Shown: positions 58,060 to 64,000 of the stretch, piece after piece | Numbering within the stretch: the stretch's first letter is position 1 | How the letters are laid out: every line of letters starts with the position of its first letter | NCBI GenBank assembly: GCA_021234155.1 | Contig: JAJEKV010000002.1 | Span: 11,086,725-11,150,724 of the forward strand | Direction: 5' to 3' | Length of the DNA stretch: 64,000 nt | From: Isoetes taiwanensis | Lineage: Eukaryota; Streptophyta; Lycopodiopsida; Isoetales; Isoetaceae | Made by a program: the position numbers and the translations under genes | Notes under the pieces: model-generated | What the model was told of the DNA's origin: nothing | Seen by the model: only the letters and a program-made list of their open reading frames with translations | Databases searched by the model: none

Positions 58060-59260
58060 AGAAACGGCTGCTTAAGAGTGGTTCATCTTCAAGAGCCTTT
58101 GAAGGCAAATGCATAAAATACTTATCCATACACTTTCGACCCATCAATGTCAAAACACCTGACAACATCTCAGAAAGTTTCTTTTTATACTTGTGTGCCA
58201 TATGCGTTTTCATCATATCTGCAGGGCTACAGATCTGGTAAGACTTTCAACATAAGCACTTATGTTGCAATTTGATGTGGTATAACAAAGTTCTGCTGGC
58301 ATAGTTATCAGATAACTTACTCCCAAAAGGGTTCCTTTTCATCTGCACCTTAAATTCGAGGTCAATTGTGTCATAGAGCTCCATATACCCATATATATAT
58401 AGACATGGTGAATCAAGATAATAACATAGGCGTCTTGCTAATCCGTATTGCATGTGTGCGTTTTGGTGCTAGTTGGCATAATATTTCTTCGAAGCTGGTT
58501 GCCCTCTCCAGACCCTTTCTCTTTTTGTTTGCCCCAATACGTTAATATGCTATGCTCCATTGCCTCCATGCATGCTAACCGTGCTCTTTCAAAAGCATAT
58601 CGACCGTCCACAATGGGCCCATCATACTTCCCCTGAATGTATAACCTTTAGGCCCTGAACATGCTTTGAGCTGTATTCTAAGTGCTCAAACTTTGGCTGT
58701 GATGGATCGCTTTTAGCCATCAGCTCCAGATCTATCATGCTGCGACATGCATTCAAAAAGCTTAACAGCAACGGCTTCTCCATCTGTTATTTGATGCTGC
58801 CTTGCAACTCAATGGTTATCACGTCCACATGTAAATTTTTTACCTGCAGTTTCCCATAATCTGAGTGAGAGATCATCAAACATGTGACTAAAGACATATT
58901 TGGCGTTCATATACACATTCCTTTCTCTTTCCTGCCACTTACTTCACTAGATGCAAAATTAAAACCTTACCTGGATAGAAAAGCAGCTGCGAGACTCCGA
59001 TTCTGAGGGACCAAATCAAGCTTAATGAGAAAGGATTAAGCGACATCACATCCTCTAAAGCAGGTAAGACACATGCAAGCAGCGGGGTTGGTTGCGGCAT
59101 TCCCATCTGCTTCAAAACAGCTAGGAAGAAGATCAGAGCTATACTGCACAGATGGCATTCCCAATGCTAGAACAATCCACTAAGTAGTGTTTCACAGCTC
59201 TGGACATCCTTTCCCCTATTTCTGCTGATCCATGCGTCCCCAATCACGGCAGTACTTCAA
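58060..59260 (-). pseudogene. unidentified host-gene remnant, several exon-like blocks
   Basis: The minus strand shows protein-like blocks bordered by plausible splice signals. One (about 58975-59070) ends at 'atccag|gtaagg'. The next (about 58865-58925) reads Tyr-Met-Asn-Ala-Lys-Tyr-Val-Phe-Ser-His-Met-Phe-Asp-Asp-Leu-Ser. Another (about 58450-58850) reads 'LLLSFLNACRSMIDLELMAK', then 'EHLEYSSKHVQGLKVIHSG'. After a one-base frameshift near 58633 it continues 'YDGPIVDGRYAFERARLACM' and 'EAMEHSILTYWGKQKEKG'. The sustained protein character argues for a real ancestral gene, but I cannot name the family. Damage or assembly error breaks it. Confidence 0.45.
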
Positions 59261-59433
59261 TACCCAGCTCACTCAATAAATGTCAAAAATGCCTATTTGA
59301 TTTGGCCTGGCTTCCAGAACAACTTTTTATATTACAAAATTGCATTTATTAAATGCATGCCATGCATGCCCATAAACCCGCTTACCCGAGACCTTTCAGG
59401 ATATTATTAGCTTAATAATTACATATCACCAAT

Positions 59434-60112
59434 CTAAGCAAAGCCCTGTAGAACTGATGCAGCTCTTAGTCTTGTTCGCGAACTCACTTTATCTTTTCTA
59501 CCAGGTCTCTTAGCCACCAATACGGCCTGTCACAACTGTAGCAACTCCAGCTGCAGTCACAGAAGCACAGTAGACCATATTGCAACATTCAAAGTTTAGT
59601 ACAACCGCCAATGATGCTTCATCAACATCAGTATTCTTCTGCAGTGTGACAAAATAATTTCTTTTAATTGTCGGCATCTTTGGCTAGTACTGCTAGCCCC
59701 TTGTCTCAACATTCTGTTGTGCAAAACAGAGTCACAAAGATCATGATCATACTTGGTTCATCAAAGGGAAAGGCTAAATTGTGCAGATCAAATACAAGGA
59801 ATGATAAACAAACCTTACAAACACTTATATCCAGCTGGGACAAGCCTGGGCAACCATTTGCAATTGCTAAAATCCCAACATCTCCAATGCTCTGGCGGCC
59901 ACTAACATTTAACTGTGACAGTAACTCACAACTTAGTCCAATTCAATTAGAGGCTTCATGCATGCCCTGGAACAGAATCCGCATGGTGTTTGATAACACA
60001 TTAAATATGTTAAAATTTCATGCTAACATTCTATCAGATTTGCACCTGTCTAAAGCGAAGACTCAAATCTGTCAGCCTTTGACAATGCTGCCAAATGAGA
60101 CTCTTGTCTCAA
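59434..60112 (-). pseudogene. F-box/LRR protein (FBL4-like), C-terminal exons, broken
   Basis: Plant FBL4-type proteins are SCF ubiquitin-ligase substrate receptors with a C-terminal run of leucine-rich repeats. On the minus strand, 60112-60050 gives Asp-Lys-Ser-Leu-Ile then 'HCQRLTDLSLRF', one LRR. Exon 59912-59814 is exactly 33 codons between AG and GT signals. It reads 'LNVSGRQSIGDVGILAIANG' and then 'CPGLSQLDISVCK'. After a 100-nt intron, 59713-59434 gives 'CRQLKEIILSHCRRI', 'CCNMVYCASVTAAGVATVVT' and 'KVSSRTRLRAASVLQGFA' before a stop, the family's C-terminal end. This last exon has at least three frameshifts, so it is a pseudogene or carries assembly errors. No F-box was found; 60778-61080 may hold another damaged LRR exon. 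Confidence 0.82.
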
Positions 60113-60189
60113 TCTGCGAAAAGGAACGCTTAGAAATAGGTTGTGCAAACTGCTCTCTGAGTGAACTTCAGCGATAAAATAGATTGCAC

Positions 60190-60777
60190 TCCCCTAAGCT
60201 ATGCATATGTCAAAAAAATCTGATTCTTTTAAAATTGCTAGGTTTATTGGGGAATAACTACTTGTCATTTGTTTGCAAATTGGAATGAACTTTTCTCCAT
60301 GTTTTTCAAATCCATAACGAATTGATTAATAGAGTAAACACTTAAGAATGTCAAAGAAACTCATAAAGAGATTGAATGCTTAATGAGTAACTGAAGAAAC
60401 CTTGATAAATGCTTAACAAGTAGCTAAAGGGCCTCGGTGCTTTAAAGACGCCATCAATGCCTATCAACAACAATCCTTTCTAACCATGTTGCATTATATG
60501 GCTGGTACATGAACTCAAAACAAACTCCACCACTTACAAGCTGCGATCTGTCTCTCATCCATTCATAGCTGAGTGCCCAGTTTGAATTATCACACACAAA
60601 ATCTCTTGTGTAACACATGTATACATAATAATGAGATCCAACACTGAGATCAACACGGAAAAGAAGTTCTTTGCACTTTATAAGCTTCTTTTGGCTTGGT
60701 GATTAAGCAATTTCAAAATTGTTGCCTAAAACTCTGAGTAACTATTCTGGTAGCGAAAACCCACAGTTTACATTGTT
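60190..60777. other. spacer or intron upstream of the LRR exons
   Basis: A minus-strand stretch around 60470-60690 stays open for about 70 codons but matches no LRR pattern. The rest is AT-rich. It may be intron sequence of the LRR pseudogene. Confidence 0.4.
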
Positions 60778-61080
60778 CTATTGCCCTTCCAATAATGCGA
60801 CATGAGGCCGCGGTGGATTCGCACATGCAGAGCGGCACATGCAAACCTGGTGACAGCGTGTGAGAGTCTTTTTGAGGCTTCTTGAGCTTGTGGTTCCAGG
60901 CTTTTGAACTTTACAAGCTATTACAGGCTCCGACGCATCTACAATGCTAGAATAATCCAGAGGGCTGCAATGCTGAGGATATCGCTTTCCCATCTGCTCA
61001 CACAAAAAGACCTCTCCGGTTAGCAGCCGGTTTCGAGAACGACTGCCCACCAACAAGAGTGACCGAGGGTTTACAGCCAA
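60778..61080 (-). pseudogene. possible upstream LRR exon (weak)
   Basis: The 100-codon minus-strand frame contains Met-Gly-Lys-Arg-Tyr-Pro-Gln-His, then Ser-Ser-Ile-Val-Asp-Ala-Ser and Val-Ile-Ala-Cys-Lys, spaced much as in one leucine-rich repeat. Given the same strand and position it could be an earlier exon of the FBL4-like gene. The rest (Cys- and Pro-rich) does not fit. Chance is a real alternative. Confidence 0.25.
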
Positions 61081-61089
61081 TCATAAGTT

Positions 61090-63358
61090 TGGAGCAGTCA
61101 CCAGCATATACTAGGGATATTCTAGCATATACCTAGGATATGCCAAAATCCCACGTAAACAAGGGTTTGCCCCCCTAGGGGCAACCCAAAAAAAGAAGAT
61201 GGTATTGTTATTTGTTCTTTGTTCATCCCACGAGACAACATGCCCTGTTTTGTTCTTTGGATATTGGGTTTGAAAAAGGCTTACGGATGTGAATACCGAC
61301 CATGCGCGAAGAACGCTTTTTCTTTTGGTTCCCCATGGTTCGGTATCATCGGGGCGTATTGATACATCTTGAGGAGGAGGTGTGAGGTGTAAATTGCTCA
61401 CACCTTGATTTTGGATATTCCCACAAATATACCTGGATCCAATGATCCAAAACTTAGATCGCTAAGTTTTGCTCAGTATTGTTAGGGTTCTGCAACAAAG
61501 TGTTCCATTGGAGTTTAGCATATTGGGTTGGGAAGGGGATGGAGCCACATCAATTTAAATTTTGTACTATAGTAGTCTAGATAACTTGTCAATTTGAATT
61601 CGATTTTAGGTTTTGTAGGAAGGGGAGGGGGATGAAAGCATGAAGATTTCATTAAAATTCCATAGGAAGGGGACTTGGAATTGACTTTTTCATGAGGAGA
61701 TACATATTTGGTTCCTCCAAAAGGTTGCACACTGCATGTACTCCAAAATAAAGTAGATCTACAATAATACAAAGAAAATTGGTGATGTATAAATTCATTT
61801 GACTCTCAGTGAAAACTACACATGAAAATAAGAATTAAAAGGTTTGTGCTTTTATAATGCATTAATAGTTGTACACTTCGATCCTTGTTGTAGGTTGCAC
61901 TTCCAAGCACCAAGTCAATTTGCCTAGATCCTTCTGAAAAAGCCATCCATGATGTAAGGTAAAAACTATTAATAGTAAATCTAATAATTTATCCACAACG
62001 GGTATGACAATATGCAAGTTGATCAAATGCAATTTATAATATTGGAATGCAAGTTGATAAATGCAATTTATAATATTGAAATTCTTACATGAAATTGTTT
62101 GAAAATCATTTAATTTATATGAACTCAATAGAATATAGACCTGCAAATAAATCTCTTCCATATTACCAATATGCACATTCTTTTGGCTTAGAACTTTGAA
62201 AAACTAGCAATTGTATTGCTTAATAACTTTTTTGTGCTCAATGACTTAATGCACCACTCAACATGCCATAAATAGAGCTTGAAATTTTGTTTAGACTCAT
62301 GGAATGTTTACTATGTAATCTTGCTAGTTAATGCCTTGATATATAACTGCTTAAATATATAAAGACATCCATTGTCTGGTTTGTATATTATGGTTAATAC
62401 TTGTACTTCAAATCTAAATGGCTATCACGTCGCTCTGGATGCTAACAAAATGTCAAAGACCAAAATGTCAAAGAATTGACCTGTAAATAAAAAATGCCAA
62501 AGGCATGTATCCACTTGTCACTATATTTCTACCTAAATCTAAATGGCTTGCCACATGGAAAATCTTAACTGGCAATGTGCTACAGCATGGTCGAAGCTGC
62601 TACTAAATAATGCAGCTTATTTCCTATTTCAATTGCCACATTTGCCTACTGAATGTAGTTGCCAACATATACACCCTAACATATATATTGCAGCTTGCTG
62701 GTTAACATTTTACCCTAATGAGCCTTGATTTGCAAATGGGCACTAATGATTTACCTTGTCTTGGTCTGCTATATATAGTTCAAAAGATAATAGCATGCTC
62801 CGAATGGACATGAATACTGTTGGGGGAGGCATCAAATCTAACCTGCATAGGAGCTTAGTTGATATGTCTCTTCAACATTGGTGGAAGTATTTAAATTGCA
62901 ATGGCAAAAAGTGATGGAGTCAACATCAGTTAACCTGTTTAGATTTGGAGAGCATGCCAAACAGTGGATATATATTGTTTAATTTTAAATAATAGAAGAG
63001 ATACATATGAGAATGACTAAGAAGTGAGGAGACAATGTTTGTTATGCAATAGAACCATATAAGATGCAATGTATTGTAGGGAACCAAATATGTCCTTGGG
63101 AATAGTTATCAAAACTGAGAAGAGTGAGCGAAGATATGGAAATAGAACTTGTTGTCCCATATATTGCAATTAATGGCAAAGTTTTAGTCAATTCTGAGTC
63201 AGTTAGAAGTACCACCACCATTATATGGCTTTAATAGGAGTGTAAGAGCATATGTTAAAGGTTATTACTGAGGCGTGAATATACCACCCACTAAAAATAT
63301 TTACTACAAGATGTGAAGAATGCTTGGTAGGAGCCTTTTCTTTGATTGTAGCCATATA
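61090..63358. other. AT-rich spacer with small repeats
   Basis: No gene is supported. Two copies of a 'gcatatac' plus 'agg(g)atat' unit lie at 61107-61142. At about 62012-62082 a ~37-bp unit 'aatgcaatttataatattg' with 'atgcaagttgat' is repeated. A minus-strand frame at 61111-61401 (96 codons) and one at 61862-62176 (104 codons) have no recognisable motifs. Confidence 0.5.
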
Positions 63359-63359
63359 A

Positions 63360-63440
63360 GAATAGAATAGAATAGAATAGAATAGAATAGAATAGAATAG
63401 AATAGAATAGAATAGAATAGAATAGAATAGAATAGAATAG
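63360..63440 (+). repeat. (GAATA)16 microsatellite
   Basis: Sixteen perfect GAATA units, the reverse-complement form of the (CTATT)n at 47961. It is the tail of the minus-strand LINE-like fragment that follows. Confidence 0.98.
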
Positions 63441-64000
63441 GCTTTTTAGCGTCCACAGAGACCGATTGGCCTATGGGACCCAAACAAAGAAGTATTATGA
63501 CGAGGGATTAAAAACCCCGTAGAAGGAAAAACCTTGTAATAATAAGTATCTTGGCCGCGGCCACAGTGTATAGGACGGAGTTCAATATCGTTCAGGAGGA
63601 TCCCTAAGCCCGGAGATAAGACCATCCATAACCTCACGGAGAACTATGATGATCCCAATAAACCCGCCGATCGCCGTATTCAATAACTCATGCAATGGTT
63701 GGCGAACACCTTGAAAATAGCAGAACACCTCTGCCTCTCGGGATATGGGCAAGCGGCGGTCGGAGGGCATGACATTCATCCTCAATGGCTACGGTGGCAA
63801 CGGCAAAGCCTTTGCTCTCGTGCTTCAGGGCCCAGCGTCATGTCTCAATCGCCGGTGATGATGTGCACCCGTCGCGAATGGAAGCTATAAGTTTAAGCTT
63901 CTTCATGGGCAACTAGGTGTACACAAAATCTTGATGTGGGCCTCATTGAGGCCTAGGATTGACTTCTTCGATAGTATTGCCAGCAATGTGTCGAGCATCG
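63441..64000 (-). mobile_element. LINE-like 3' end, copy 2, cut by the window edge
   Basis: Reverse complement of 63441-63485 matches the 3' end of copy 1 ('ggtccca(t)agcc' and 'ctctgtggacgctaaaaa' compared with 'ctccgtggatgttaaaaaa'), again directly followed by the pentanucleotide tail. Upstream, two overlapping minus-strand frames of 63-67 codons are more G/C-rich than the surroundings and may be the end of a LINE or another element's protein, but no reverse transcriptase motif could be read. The element continues past base 64000. Confidence 0.6.

Noticed and set aside
59668-60177. 169-codon plus-strand frame
   Set aside because: It is antisense to the FBL4-like LRR exons, which explain the sequence with splice sites and family motifs.

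Overview
The window reads as nuclear DNA of a land plant with a large, repeat-rich genome. It shows AG/GT introns, plant-type Ty1/copia and Ty3/gypsy retroelements, microsatellites, a plant sterol-carrier-protein gene ending in a peroxisomal signal, and a decayed F-box/leucine-rich-repeat gene. There are no operons, Shine-Dalgarno sites or dense ORFs. The very low gene density and the fungal/basal-plant look of one gypsy gag would suit a fern, a gymnosperm or another non-angiosperm. That is inference, since no sequence search was possible.

Layout. 1-5.2 kb: T-rich, repeat-built non-coding DNA including a 1.13-kb tandem duplication. 5.2-8.6 kb: bounded by two 38-bp direct repeats; holds a strong 62-nt hairpin and a SINE-like element. 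8.6-12.4 kb: anonymous AT-rich DNA. 12.5-13.2 kb: a 0.7-kb polypurine tract. 13.2-14.9 kb: a tandem array of a ~430-440-bp unit with tRNA-promoter-like boxes. 15.6-16.2 kb: a decayed Ty3/gypsy gag. 19.3-20.0 kb: an intact four-exon SCP2 gene, the only complete gene recognised. 21.1-26.3 kb: a decayed copia element with both LTRs. 27.0-29.3 kb: a second 1.14-kb tandem duplication with G-rich junctions. 29.9-36.0 kb: two minus-strand chromovirus (Ty3/gypsy) remnants, one with a readable chromodomain. 36.0-40.0 kb: a plus-strand gypsy remnant. 40.2-46.5 kb: unidentified sequence with coding-like minus-strand fragments. 46.5-47.4 kb: a third related LTR and a gag-like coiled-coil remnant. 47.6-48.0 kb and 63.4-64.0 kb: two copies, in opposite orientation, of a LINE-like 3' end tailed by (CTATT)n. 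50.2-55.5 kb: AT-rich DNA with several local tandem duplications. 55.6-61.1 kb: remnants of minus-strand host genes, the clearest being an F-box/LRR (FBL4-like) pseudogene.

No CRISPR array, rRNA, convincing tRNA or bacterial feature was seen. Most open frames are chance or low-complexity frames. Apart from SCP2, everything that can be recognised is broken by stops and frameshifts, so the region is mostly an old retroelement graveyard around one surviving housekeeping gene. The most unusual structures are the tRNA-box tandem array, the hairpin beside the 38-bp repeats, a templated-insertion-like patch at 26.76-26.84 kb, and coding-like frames at 45.7 and 58.5 kb that I could not assign.
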